Shown piece by piece: positions 1 through 12,100 of a DNA stretch of 64,000 nucleotides. Numbering within the stretch: the first letter of the stretch is position 1; every line of letters begins with the position of its first letter. The notes beneath the pieces were generated by a model. It was not told where the DNA came from. It saw nothing but the letters and a program-made list of their open reading frames with translations, and did not search any database. Source of the stretch: Castanea sativa (taxonomy: Eukaryota > Streptophyta > Magnoliopsida > Fagales > Fagaceae); assembly GCF_040712315.1 (NCBI RefSeq), contig NC_134023.1, positions 64,743,257 through 64,807,256 of the forward strand, in the 5' to 3' direction. Both the position numbers and the translations under genes were made by a program.

Positions 1-591
1 GGACTATCAGGTAACAAGTTCTATTATTTTAATAAAATTAAGCATGTGTTTGAATTAACTTTATAAAAATGAAAATTTAAAAAGCGTATATTTTATTTTT
101 TTGTTTGTTTTTGCTCATTAGTCGCCCCAAAAGTGCTATTTGGCACCAATATTCACACTTCCATACAAACTGACATATGTAGCCACTAAACCAAGTTCAT
201 GCACCCTATCGGTTGAATAGAGAGCAAGCAAAATCCAACACTTTAGGTTTATTCTTTGTATAAAAATCCATCATATTATTATAAAATTGAAAAATTAAAA
301 TATTTTTTCCTAAAATACTGTGGAGATGTATGCTTTCAATTTATTTCTACTGCTTATAAATTTGGATACCTTATGATTTGTTAATTTAGGGCTTTTTGTA
401 TGGTGATTGTGATAAGTTTGTTTTTATATAATTGAGTTAGCCTGTTATATGTTGATACTAATTCGATGCTTAGATATTAATTCAGATAGATATCTTAGTA
501 CGTTCTTGGAAGAACTTGAAGCAAAATATAGTGCAAGGATTGTGTCAAATGAAATTATTGTCATTTATTTGGGGTAGTTGAAACAAGAACT

Positions 592-646
<55 letters not shown>

Positions 647-956
647 CTCTCGAAATTTGTTATTTTTAATTCATAGGTTATAATTTAGATCCTGACCTCC
701 ACTACCCACAATCTCCTGTGACAAGAGGACCTTTGAAAGAAGATATTTTACCTTCCTTCAATATGGTTTGGACTTTGTGTACTTGGTACATTTGCAACTA
801 AAAGAACAATGTATATTTATTATTATACTGTTAATTTGATTTACTAGCCTCACATAAAATTAAAAAAATTTAATGAGAAATTGGAAGAAAAAAAAAGAGC
901 ATTTTTTTTTTATATATCAAGATTACTTATAGAATATAACAATTTAAAATTATTGA
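1..956. other. AT-rich intergenic DNA
   Basis: No coding exon, RNA gene or recognisable element end is visible before the LRR remnant begins. The only distinct feature is a TA microsatellite. Confidence 0.6.
594..644. repeat. (TA)n microsatellite
   Basis: About 25 uninterrupted TA dinucleotides. Length is likely polymorphic and prone to assembly error. Confidence 0.95.
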
Positions 957-2880
957 CTTGGTTTTGGTGAACTAAAAAACTTGCAGACTTTGAATCTTGC
1001 AGAAAACTTTCTTAACGGAAGTTGCTATCAGTTGTTTAGGGGAGGATGGAAAAAGATAGAAATTCTTGATCTAGCTACCAATGAATTACATGACAAAATA
1101 CCTGCTTCCATTGGTAAACTTTGCAATCTGAAATATTTTGATATATCTTTTAATAACCTGGTGGGATCTTTACCTGAATCCCTTGAAGAAATAGAAAACT
1201 GTCTTTCTATAAGCCCACTGCCTAGTCTGGATTACTTGGGATTGTCTTCGAATCAATTGTATGGTAAATTACCAAATTGGTTGGGTCAGCATGAAAATCT
1301 TGTTCATCTTGATCTAGCTCTAACCTTTTTAATGGGACTCTTCCAGATAGTTTAGGACAACTTCTGAGTTGGTCAATTTCGATGTTTCTTCTAACAAATT
1401 GATAGGAATTCTCACAGAATCACATTTTTCAAAGCTAACTATGCAGAAATCTTTACACTTGGGTCCCAATTCATTCACTCTGAACGTCAATTCCAATTGG
1501 GTCCCAACATTCCAACTCCAGGATCTTTATATGGGTAATTGCTATTTGGGTCCTTCAATTCCAGCTTGGCTTAAATCACAGAAGAAGCTGAAGGATCTAG
1601 ACTTCTCAAATGCTAGCATTTCAGGTTCCACACCCAGCTGATTTTGGTAAACTGCTTCTAATTTAGCGCTACAAAATGTTTCTTTCAATCAATTACATGG
1701 TCAGCTATCAAATCCATTAAATGTAGCTCCCGGTGCATTCATTGATTTGAGTTCCAACCTCTTTGATGGACCTATTCCTCTTCTAGTTGGTGAGATTGAA
1801 TCCCTAAATCAATCCAACAATACTTTTCCGGTCCTATCCCAAGAAATATAGGTGCTTCCATGTCAAAACAATTGTTTCTCTCTCTTTCCAGTAATCAAAT
1901 AACAGAAGATATCCCTGCCAGTATAGGAAATATGCCATCCATTCAAGTAATTGATTTTTCAGGGAACAATTTCACAGGAAAGCTTCCTTCAAACATTGGG
2001 AACTGTTCTTTGCTAACGGTTCTAGACCTCAGAAAGAACAATTTGTTTGGGGAAATTCCAGCTTCCTTGGGTCAACTAAATTAGCTTCAGACACTTCACC
2101 TAAGTGATAACAATCTCACTGGAGAGTTCCCATCATCTTTTCAAAATCTGTCACTTTTAATAACACTAGATCTTGGAAACAAGATGCTAAAGGGTAGCAT
2201 TCCACAATGGATTGGAGAAAGTTTCACATCTCTTAAAATTGTGAAACTCTTAAAATTCTTAGTTTGCGATCAAATGCATTTTCTGGAGAATTTCCCTCCA
2301 AGCTTTCAAATATAAGTTCATTGCAAGTCCTGGACTTGGCAGAAAACAAGTTGAATTGTATTGTTCCTGCTATCTTTAGTAATTTGAAAGCTATGGCTCA
2401 AGTGTAAAATACAGTTAAATCTAATGACCTGTCTATGTTCTTCTACTACAAACAAAGCTTGGTTGTGAATATAAAAGGCCTGGATAGAAAGTACACCACT
2501 TTACTCTTTCTTTTGACTAGCATAGATCTTTCTGGAAATAACTTACATGGATATCTTCCACGAGAACTAATGAAATTGGCAGGTTTGATCATTCTGAACT
2601 TGAATACAAACCACATCAGTTGCCAGATTCCTGAGAGTATTTCGAATTTGCGGCAACTTTCATCTCTTGATCTCTCAAGCAATAATCTTTTTGGTCCAAT
2701 TCCTCCAAGCATGTTAGCTTTAGACTCTTTGGGGTTTCTTAATTTGTCAAACAATAACTTCTTCGGCGCCATCCCTTATATCACTGGTCATATGACAACA
2801 TTTCAAGCATCATCTTATGCTGGGAACCCAGAGCTTTGTGGAGGTCCACTGGCTAAAAACTGTTCAGGTGAAGTATGAAG
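957..2880 (+). pseudogene. LRR receptor-like protein pseudogene, 5'-truncated
   Basis: The reading frames give plant extracellular leucine-rich repeats (LxxLxLxxNxLxGxIPxxL), closely related to the intact receptor-like protein at 9143-12274. Homology starts near residue 300 of that protein, so signal peptide, LRRNT and the first repeats are missing; one internal LRR is also absent around 1090. It ends in the LRRCT motif GNPELCGGPL and a stop at about 2876, before any membrane segment. The frame is broken repeatedly: small deletions near 1320 and 1365, TGA in place of Trp at about 1639 followed closely by TAA, a stop at about 2082 and another near 2406. The C2 island region (YYKQSLVVNIKG) is still readable. 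It cannot give a receptor. Its relative in inverted orientation is at 44185-44762. Confidence 0.9.
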
Positions 2881-2916
2881 CAGAGAAAACTAATGAGAAT
2901 GATAGTGGTAATGAAA

Positions 2917-3352
2917 TCATCATCACACAAAAGTAGAAATGAGAAGGAACAACATGAGTAAACCAAAAGCATCTCATCCTAGTTATGAGATTCAACTTTT
3001 TTTCTTACTTTGTTTTTTTTTAATTGTCACTTTGCTCCATCAAAAGTCATTAGATAAGTCAAACAGTTGGTTTTGGCTATGCCATTAGATAAGTAAAAAT
3101 TGTTCATTCTCGTAAGTCATTGACTGCTTCTCTAAGCCTCATTCACAGCTCCTCCATCTATGGATCTCACCCTCAGTCCCTCAGTGCCAGGTAAAGGCTT
3201 TTTAAATAAAAAAAATTAAAGTGAATCTTCTACTAATAGGATTGCATTTTTGTCATATGCAAACTTCTATGGATAAGTGGCCATGAATTGAATGATATTG
3301 TAATAATTTAGTTTTGTCACAATAATACAATATACCTTTTTCCAACATGATT
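2917..3352 (+). pseudogene. Alpha-glucosidase (GH31) exon 1 plus part of intron 1, displaced fragment
   Basis: This stretch matches, in opposite orientation, the first exon and start of intron 1 of the GH31 pseudogene at 24089-28583 (roughly 28160-28580). Readable pieces include the leader region around 2955 and the segment that should encode GFGYAIRSVKI, here interrupted by TAG/TAA codons. Intron sequence after the exon is also shared, so this arose by DNA duplication and not by reverse transcription. Its exon-1 splice donor is intact (GCCAG|GTAAAG, near 3191), whereas the longer copy has a mutated donor. It lies between the LRR remnant and a LINE scrap and has no independent coding capacity. 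Confidence 0.8.
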
Positions 3353-3392
3353 CTTTATTATAGAATTAAATAAAAAAGCACTTGATCATGAA

Positions 3393-3578
3393 CCTGAAAT
3401 GGAGGTCCCCAACAAAGTAAAAAATTTTGTTTGGTACACTTGCAGAGAAGCGCTTCCAACAAAAGCCAATCTGGGCAGACGAAGAATCACCACAGATGCA
3501 CTGTGTGAGAAGTGTAAGGTGCATACTGAAGACTACTGTTCACATGCTTTATTTTTTTTTTTTCTCAAAAAAAAAAAA
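3393..3578 (+). mobile_element. LINE (L1-type) remnant: zf-RVT piece and poly(A) tail
   Basis: Codons 3399-3545 encode a piece of the zinc-binding domain found near the C-terminus of plant LINE ORF2 (zf-RVT): VPNKVKNFVW, the ALPTKANL segment, then CEKCKVHTED with a C-x2-C pair. The frame then runs into T-rich sequence, TTCTC and a run of about 18 A, which I read as the LINE 3' tail. The RNase H part normally downstream is missing. The bases just after the tail (AATAATGAGAG) are the same as those next to the LINE tail at 43500, which suggests one ancestral insertion. Confidence 0.75.
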
Positions 3579-5003
3579 AAAAAAGGAATAATGAGAGAAG
3601 GGGGATGGCCTAAGCTCGCATTCAGTTTAGAAGAAACATAAAAATACCCTCTTCTTGTGGCCTTAAAAAAAAAAAAAAAAAAACTTCTATAATAATATCG
3701 CACAATATTTTGATAGAAAAAAGAGCTCGTCATTTATGCTTTTCACAAAAGAATGTATGTAACACGATATATTAAACAATAAGAACAAGAATATAGTAAC
3801 TTTTAAAGTTTTGCACAGAACACTTTGTGTATGTCTGCAGGAACAACCATGTTTGGTTAATTTCTAAGAAACTAATTAAGGTGAGGGAAAGAAAAGAATT
3901 TTGCTGGTAACAAAATTACCGGTGTAAGAGGACCTTGCTGGAGGCCGAACTTGGGTTGTTGAAGATGGAGAGAAGGGCTTCATTTTTTGTTTTCAATTTG
4001 AATTGCTCAAGGACAGTATTTATTTACTGGCACTGCCATATACCGTCCAGTTGTCTTCTGTCTGGTAGGAGAAGGATTCCTAACTTTTTAAAGATGATAT
4101 ATACCAAGCCCAGCATAAAGTATCCCAATCATTTTTTTATTTGAATAATTAAAATGATAATTAATGCCTTTTGCATCAATAGATAGAATTCAAATTGACT
4201 AGCCCTGTTGTCCAACATATCAGTGCAATGAGAATAATTCATTAAAAACGTGGAAAGAACCTATAGATTGTAGAAATTAACATGAAGAGTGCATTTCAAT
4301 AAATCGAAAAATAACAGATTGATAAACTAAGGCATGCCCTTCACTGTAACATAACTATGCTCTTCACTGTAACATAACTTCTAAACTTCAAACTACAGAA
4401 ACACAAACACATCTTACAACAAAAAGTTTTGCACACATTCACTAGTTTATTTGATACACTTCATATGTACCAAAGTGGGGGTACAAAAGAAGGAAAGGGA
4501 TTGACCGGAGTAATGGGACTTAATTTTGGCATCATCCATGCTAAACACGCCCATGTCGGACCCTCCACCATTACAGGTACAATTAAAAACACGTAAAAAT
4601 CATCATCTGTAAAATAGATACAATTACGTTTGATTCCATTAAGGCTCAATGCAGTCAATGACAATGATGAATTGTCACCCACAAACAATGATGAAATGTC
4701 AGCATACCGTCTTCTTCGAGAACTTTTTATATCCATCCAAGTTTTATTTCCTGGTCTAGTGAAGGCCAATTGCCGATATTCACCATAGATTACCATGATT
4801 ACACAATCACAATCACATTCTTGAGTTGCTGGGTTCCAAGGAGTCTTTGACAAAACAACCTTCTGAAGAAACAGTCCACATATATGTTTAGGCTCGAGAT
4901 CGGAATCATACAGCCAGCTAAAGGTAGGTTGGGGTGGAAGACATAATAGGTGTTTAGACATCGGATGCAAGAGGTTGATCTGTTAATCGGTTCCAAATAT
5001 CTA
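3579..5003 (-). pseudogene. F-box/DUF295 pseudogene with 3' flank, inverted copy
   Basis: Read on the minus strand this matches 41570-43495: C-terminal two thirds of an F-box/DUF295 protein, its 3' UTR and about 900 bp of downstream DNA. The N-terminal F-box half (about 105 codons) is missing. Readable landmarks are MSKHLLCLPPQPTFSW, SKTPWNPATQECDCD and the C-terminal CIYFTDDD segment. About 520 bp are deleted at 4690-4700, fusing the sequence after RRYADI to SLFVGDNS and removing the acidic region. A frameshift lies close to the C-terminus. Two sites that are stops in the right-hand copy are still sense codons here, so the two copies decayed separately. The long open frame here (4461-4970) is a relic, not a gene. 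Confidence 0.85.
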
Positions 5004-5011
5004 TAAATTCC

Positions 5012-5652
5012 AACCATAATTTCTATATATTAAGAGTGAGATAAAAATTGATAATGTCTGGCAATAAAGTTTGTTGTAGCCTAAGGTCAATTCCATTCAA
5101 TATTTTTTTTATTCGATGTCAATTTTGACAAATTCATGGTTAGACTACATTTTTTTTCGTATATTTTCATGTTTGCAAAATTTCCATAAGATCAAAAATT
5201 AATTGTTATGTCATCAATCAAATATTTAAATTTCAAGTTTTAATAGTGAAAAATTATGCATAAAAAATAAGTTTATAGATCAAATGATATACAAAATCTA
5301 ATTAGTACAAAATTTTACATGCGTGTGTAAAACATTAAAATATATATATATAATTCAACACTAAGATTTTCAAATTACGTAACAAAGTTAAATTTTTTAG
5401 TAGGAGTTGTAGCCTAGTACTACAATCAAGTTTGCAATCAAACTTTGTCTAAGAGAAATTATCTTGTTTTTTGGTGTACCCGCACTATTTTTATTAGGTA
5501 TAATTGCTTTTAAAATATTTCAATTATTCTATCAAACTAATCCGATTACTTTTATTGTTTTTATCAAGAAATCACAAGAATGAATTATTCTATGCAATAT
5601 TTCCTACACCAGGTCCTATTAGGTAGCAAGCCTTAACCGAATTCACCATTAC
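5012..5652 (+). repeat. Dispersed repeat, copy A (inverted relative of 34737-35375)
   Basis: The reverse complement of 34737-35375 aligns along nearly the whole length. Shared landmarks include CATAATTTCTATATATT at the left edge, GTAGCCTAAGGTCAATT, ACTTTGTCTAAGAGAAATT and CACCAGGTCCTATTAGGTAG at the right edge. No coding sequence is visible. A shorter third copy is at 30545-30715. The left edge abuts the F-box remnant exactly where the other copy continues for a further 125 bp, so this copy is truncated there. Confidence 0.8.
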
Positions 5653-5839
5653 TATTGTGACACTACCACATAATTTTTACAATTAAAACTTAGTCACCTC
5701 TAGAATTTCTACTTTTAATCATATTCAACTTAAACCTATAACTGATGCTTTTGTAAGACTTAAGAAGCCTTGATTTGCACTGCCGCAAACTCTTTGCGTG
5801 ATAGTCACTCATAAATTCAAGTTCTTGTAGGGTGTATGG

Positions 5840-5920
5840 GAGACAGGATTTAAGTCTCTATATATATATACTTATATTAGGTTAGAATATGATTTTTATC
5901 TCATTTAAAAAAAAAAAAAT
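5840..5920 (+). mobile_element. Possible SINE-like 3' end with A-tail
   Basis: The segment around ACTTATATTAGGTTAGAATA ends in a run of 12 A. The reverse complement of 34645-34735 carries a similar ending (ACTTAGATTAGGTTATAGTA). The 5' body is not clear, so this is a weak call; it could also be part of the larger dispersed repeat. Confidence 0.4.
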
Positions 5921-8734
5921 CCAGTTGCCTAAAGATATGAAGGAAACAATAACTTGCAAGTAAATCTCACATAATTCGAAAGTTCTTTATAACACAATTA
6001 CGTGACATAAAAATAAACTAAAGAAGGGATTTTTTTATTATTTAAAATTCAGTAAAATTTCATTTGACATTTTATCATTAAAATCATAGTGGCGGCTCCA
6101 GAATTTTTATTTATTTTTTAAATAGGGGTCATTAAGAAACTTAAATAAACAAAATTTACTAAAAAAAAATAAACTTAAATATATTGAGTTATCAACCAAA
6201 AACACACACACACACACACACCCAAATATATGAAATTTTAAGTTTTTATATTTTTAAATCATTACAAGATAGTTCATTATTATTTTCTTAAGTTTGTATG
6301 GTATTTTTTTATGAAGTTGTTATTATCTATTTTTCATTGATTTTATGAAAAATGTTTTAAACTTTTCTTAAAAATAAATGTCAAAACTCAAACCACTAAC
6401 ACTGTATTAAATTGAAATTTGTACAAAATTTGAACTAGTGGTTGATACAATTTAATTTTGTGTTTTAATTTATTCTCTTTGATTAAATATTATCCTACTG
6501 CATTATACATATAGTATATAATAATATTATGTTATTATATTACATAGAATGGCTTGAATAATTTGGTGGGTTCCAGTTAGCTCAACTGGTAAAGTCTTTG
6601 ACTCTTGAATAAGAGATCTGGAGTTCAATCCCCGTCTACAACAAAAATTGATTGGTGTCTTGGTCTGATGATAAGGAGCTATCATCAGAAGCGAACGCCA
6701 TAAGTTGAAACTCTCTAAAAAAAAAAACTTAGATAATTTGATGTTTATTGCTATATATTATTTTTACCCTTTTTTCTTCTTATCTCATTTTATTCATTAT
6801 TTATATTTAATCACATCCTCTATACTATTAAATTATGCAATACAAATTCAAAAAATAGCTAGACACTAACTTGCCTTCCTTTACCATACATTGGGGGAAT
6901 CAAAATATTTGTGTGATAAAGGGTCATAATTTATAATTTATGATAACACTCTTTGAATGTGTCTAGACCTATAGATTGAGCAATTTGTAGACTTAAAAGG
7001 CTATTGAGAACGGACTTTTTGAATCAAGACTAAAAAAAATATAGACTACTATATTTCATTTAAATAAAAACTTTTATAATAGATACATTAATTTTTTTTT
7101 TTGCCACAAATTTAAATCATGCAAACTTAATAATTTTATATTATGTGTTAGCATTATCTCTGCTTCTTCTTTTTCTAAAAAATATTATGTATCATATTTA
7201 AAGGATGCCAACAATATTGATCTTATGAGAAAAGTTACAAAAAATATTGAGAAAAATATGTTTTATATTACAATCTACTAAAAATGCTTTTTAAATATTT
7301 AAACCATTCTATTTTTCATATCACTGATGTGTTTTATAGCTACCTCATGTGTTAACTTAAGTCTTAATATTCTTAAGTTGTTTTGGCAAAAAGAAAAAAA
7401 GAAAACTAAAAAAAAAAGTTTTCACAAAAGAGGAGTTCGTGTAATGTTTTTTGCAAAATGAAATATCTATTTTGTGAGGCCACCAAACTTGATAATTTGC
7501 AAATGATGGAAGCACTTGCAACAATATTTGCATAGATATATAGTTCTAGTTAGAGCAATCGAGCATAATTTTAGTCTTCAAAAAACACATATCTGCCAGT
7601 GGTTAAACGTTCATCTTGAGTATTTTTAACTTTTCATATTATTTTCATCTATTTTTATTTAGATTTTTTCAAAAAAAAAACTTTAATTTAGATATTTATA
7701 AGTAAACAATGAAATAATGATTCATGAATAATTAAAAAAAATCTATACATATTTATCTTGTGTGATTGTAGCTTTACATATAATTTTGCATTTATATTCA
7801 TCTACTTTAATTTAGATATTTATAACTTAAGAATGAAATCTATAAACAATATAATTAAAACAATCATATTTCTACAATCCAAAAAGTTACCATTTTTTTT
7901 AAAGGCCTTTTACATTTCCTTGGAATTTTTTTAATTTTTTTTTTAGAACTTTCACATACCACTAACCTAACCACTTCATACATTAAAAAAAAAAAAAAGG
8001 CTTATTATTACTTCCGTTAAGATATTATGGATATCTTAATTGATTGAGACCAAATTAGAGAAATGTCTTTCATATTTCCTTGAAAATTTAGAAGGAAAAA
8101 AAATACCTTTGACATCCTACTAACGTAACTATATCTATAACTATTGAAGTCTACTATGATATCTATTTCTTATTGATAACTATAAAATTTACAACTAGTG
8201 AGGAAACATACAAATTAATAAAGAATAAATGAAGGAAGAAAAAAAAATGAAATCAAACATGAATTAATAACTATTATTTGCAAAATAAAAAAGTGGTTAG
8301 GAGGAGTAAGAAATAAAATAGAGATGACTATACAGATTATGATGACATTGAAAATTTTATAGTGCAATAAAGTCAACCATTACATTCACTTAATTAAATT
8401 AATAATCAACAATTAAATATAATAATACAAAATTTAAACTTAAAACTAATCAAACACTAATTAGGGAAATTATATTTCCTATCATAACTAAAAATGAGAT
8501 GTTCTTCAGTAATTTAGAAATTATATTGGAAACAAAGTTGGAAAATTTTATAATGAACAGTTCTACCTCTTATTTAATATCTATGTTATGCAAATCATCT
8601 ACCAATAAATATATAATAATGGTAAAAAAACGTTAGAGACAAAATTATGAAAAATATGATAAAACTTAAAATAAAATAAAAATAAAAAAACTCGTTATCA
8701 AGTTTAGGGACTAAAATAATATTTTACTTTTTTA
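5921..8734. other. AT-rich intergenic DNA
   Basis: Apart from a CA microsatellite near 6201-6221 and the SINE at 6568, I see no coding exon or RNA gene. Short open frames are AT-driven and carry no recognisable domain. Confidence 0.6.
6568..6727 (+). mobile_element. tRNA-derived SINE, near full length
   Basis: The head resembles a tRNA with internal pol III promoter boxes: an A-box-like AGCTCAACTGG near 6579 and a B-box-like GGAGTTCAATCCC near 6620. It is followed by a non-tRNA body (GGTGTCTTGGTCTGATGAT) and an A-rich tail at 6717-6727. The tRNA fold is too degraded for a functional tRNA. A strongly decayed copy in the other orientation is at 36110-36280. Confidence 0.8.
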
Positions 8735-9035
8735 TAGGGGAAGGGGGATAAGATAAAGGGAATACACTCACACGCCAATACCAAAATTGCATACGGTAGT
8801 TAGTGTCGTAGAGTAAGTAATAAACTCTTTCTCAATATCACACCTTACTTATGTAGGATGACTCAACAACACTGAATTTCTTTTTTTATTTGATAAACAC
8901 ACACACACACGTATAGGAGAAATGGGATGAGATAAGAAAATACACTCACACGCCAACACCAAAACTGCATGCTACAGTTAGTGTCGCAGAGTAAATGATA
9001 AACCTCTTCTCAATATCATAAATTACCAACTAAAA
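8735..9035. repeat. CA-anchored about 160-bp repeat, two tandem units
   Basis: Two successive units each contain TATAGG(A/G)GAA, GATGAGATAA-like sequence, ACACTCACACGCCAA, a TAGTTAGTGTCG-like block and CTCAATATCA. The second unit starts at a CA microsatellite (about 8897-8911). The same arrangement occurs at 15099-15356. No coding sequence. Confidence 0.8.
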
Positions 9036-9142
9036 AATTATCACGTGCAGTATATGGTCTGTGACTAGTTTACATATAATTATTGATTAAACCGTACATC
9101 ACACATGCAAAATACTGGTGTATTTTAAAAAGTACAATAAAA

Positions 9143-12100
9143 CTAATGCAGATGACGTCTTCTGTTTCGAAGATGTGTTGTTCTTCTGAGTCTCATGCAG
9201 CATAATCTGTCAACAACTTCTTCAACAAAAGCAAAGTAGTCATTCCTCCAAGATTTTCTAATTGCTAAAATGAAATAAGGAACTAGAATACCTGCTGCAA
9301 ATCCAAGCCCAAGGCTCAAGTAAAACCAAGTATCAATGAGTTTGTCCTCACTGTAATTTTCAATAGATCCCCCTACAGGAGTTGCTTCACTTGGACACTT
9401 TACAACCAGTGGAGCACCACAAAGACCCGGGTTCCCAGCATAAGATGTTGCTTCAAAAGTTGTCATATGACCAGTGTAAGGAATGGTACCCAAGAAGTTA
9501 TTGTATGACAAGTTCAAAAACCCCAGAAATGATAACAGAGACATGCTTGGAGGAATCGGACCTGAGAGGCTATTATTTGAGAGATCAAGAGATGAAAGTT
9601 GACGCAAATTTGAAATGCGATCAGGAATTTGGCCACTGATATGGTTTCTAGACAAGTTCAGAATCACCAAACCTGCTAATTTTGTTAGTTCTTGGGGAAG
9701 ATCTCCTTGTAAGTTATTTCCAGAAACGTCTATGCTAGTCACAAGGGAAAGAGTCTTGCTGAACCTTTGAGCACTGCCTTTCACATTCACAACCAAGCTT
9801 TCTTTATAGTAGATGCCCCTGTACTTGCCATAGAAAAGATACTGGTTTCTGATTTGCACTTGAGCCATAGCATTTAGATCACCAAAGCTAACAGGAATTG
9901 TGCCACTCAACTTGTTTTCTGCCAAGTCTAGGACTTGCAATGAGCTTAAATTTGAAAGTTTAGAGGGAAGTTCTCCTGCAAATGAATTTGAACGCAAGCT
10001 GAGAAGTCTAAGATATCTAAAACCATCTCCAATCCACGGCGGAATGGTACCTTCCATCATGTTGTTTCCAAGATCCAAAGTTTCCAAACTTGACAGATTT
10101 TGAAAAGACAGAGGGAGCTCTCCAGAGAGCTTGTTGCCACTCAGGTGAAGTGACTGAAGCAATTTTAGTTGACCCAAGGAGTATGGAATTCCCCCATATA
10201 AATTGTTGCCACTGAGGTCTAGAACCCTTAATAAAGAACAATTCCCTAAGCTTGCTGTGATGTTGCCTGTTAAGTTGTTGCTCGAAAGATCAATGACTTC
10301 AATCAAATTTATATCTCCCATACTAGCAGGGATATCTCCTATTATTTCATTACTTGAAAGAGAGAGGAAGATCAGATTAGGCAAGGATGCACCTATATTC
10401 CTTGGTATAGGACCAGAGAACCTATTGTTGGAGAGATCTAGCAATTCGATCTCAACAACTGGAAGAGGAATGGGTCCTTCAAAGAGGTTGGAGCTCAAAT
10501 CAACATCTGCAAACGGAGCAACATTTAATGGATTTGGTAATTGACCAATTAATTGATTGAAGGAAACATTTAAAAGCGACAAATTAGAAGAAATTTCCCA
10601 AAACCAACTTGGTATGGAACCAGAAATGCTAGCATTTGAGAAGTCTAGATACGTGACCTCCTTCTGTGATTTAAACCAAGCTGGAAATGAAGGGCCCAAA
10701 TGGCATGAACCCATATCAAGATTTCGGATTTGGAATGGAGGGACCCAAGTGGAACTAACATTCAAAGTGAATGAATTTGAAGACAAGTGCAAGATCTTCA
10801 GCTTAGTGAGCTTTGAAAAATGTGATTCAGTGACTATTCCTGTTAAATGATTGAAGGAAACATCAAAAATGGACAACTCAGAAAGCTGTCCTAAGCTATC
10901 TGGGAGAGTCCCATTGAGTTCATTCCCCTCTAGTCCCAATTGAGTAAGATGTAGCAATGACCCCAAAAAAGAAGGGATGGAACCTTGAATCAAATTATTT
11001 CCAAGATCAAGTTCAATAAGGTTTTCAAGCTGACCCAACCAATTTGGTAACGTACCATGAAAGTAATTGAGGCTCAATATCAACTGTTGTAGACCATGCA
11101 GAGGACTTCTAAATAGACAGTTTTCTGTTCCTTCTAGGATTTCTGGCAAAGATTCTGTTAGGTTATTAAAAGATAAATCAAAAAATTTCAAATTGCATAG
11201 TTTACCGATGGAGCTTGGAATGCCACCCTCAATATTATTGGTAGAGAGACCAACATAAGTGAGAGATGTCAAGTTTCCAAAGGAAGTAGGAAGTTTCCCA
11301 TGCAATTTATTGTAACCTAGATCAAGGACTTCTATATTTTTCCACCTTCCATTGAATAGTTGGAAACAACTTGCTGTAAGATTGCTATTCAATACAAGAT
11401 TCAAACTCTTCAAATTTGGTAGCTCACTGAAACCAAGTGGAATTCTTCCATACAATTTGTTGTAGCTAATGTCAACATATGCAAGAGTACTTATATTTAC
11501 AAGCCAATCAGGAATCTTTGAATTGAGCATGTTAAAGCTAAGATCTATCACAGCAAGGGAAGTAAAATTAACAAAGGCAAGTGAAGGAATATAACCAGAT
11601 AGACCACAAGAAGATAGATGCAACTCCATCAAAACTGGTAGCTTCTGTAATGTCCCTACCCAGTCTGATCCTACCATTGAAAGGTCAACTCCATTCATCA
11701 TAAGATGTTTCAGAGAGGTAAGACCAGCCATCCATTCAAGATTATCAACTGTTAAAGTTGAAAACTTGAGATCAAGATACTCCAAGCTAGAGAGATTTCC
11801 CAAATTCGGAGGTATTTTGCCACTAAACCCAGCATTTGATAGGTTAAGATATTGCAAATTCTCCAAATATCCAAAGAATATAGGAATTGGGATGGCATTG
11901 AAGGTGTTGAAGCTCAAATCTAAATATCTCAAAGACTTGAGTTTCATCAATGAAGGTCTAACCTCACCACTCAAGTTCCAGAATCCGTACCTGCCAGAGG
12001 AATCATAACCAGATGGATGTGGGTTATGAAGATCAACTGCAACAACAGCTCCCGTACTATTTTTACAGCTTATTCCACTCCATTGACAGCAGTTGCTTCC

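Noticed and set aside
4461..4970. A 169-codon open frame on the minus strand as a real gene
   Set aside because: It is a deletion-fused, frameshifted relic of the F-box/DUF295 gene, without start context or F-box.
6568..6640. A functional tRNA gene
   Set aside because: The stems do not pair over the acceptor and anticodon arms; body and A-tail show it is a SINE head.
10017..12008. Several 60-113-codon frames opposite the receptor-like gene
   Set aside because: They are antisense shadows of LRR codons.
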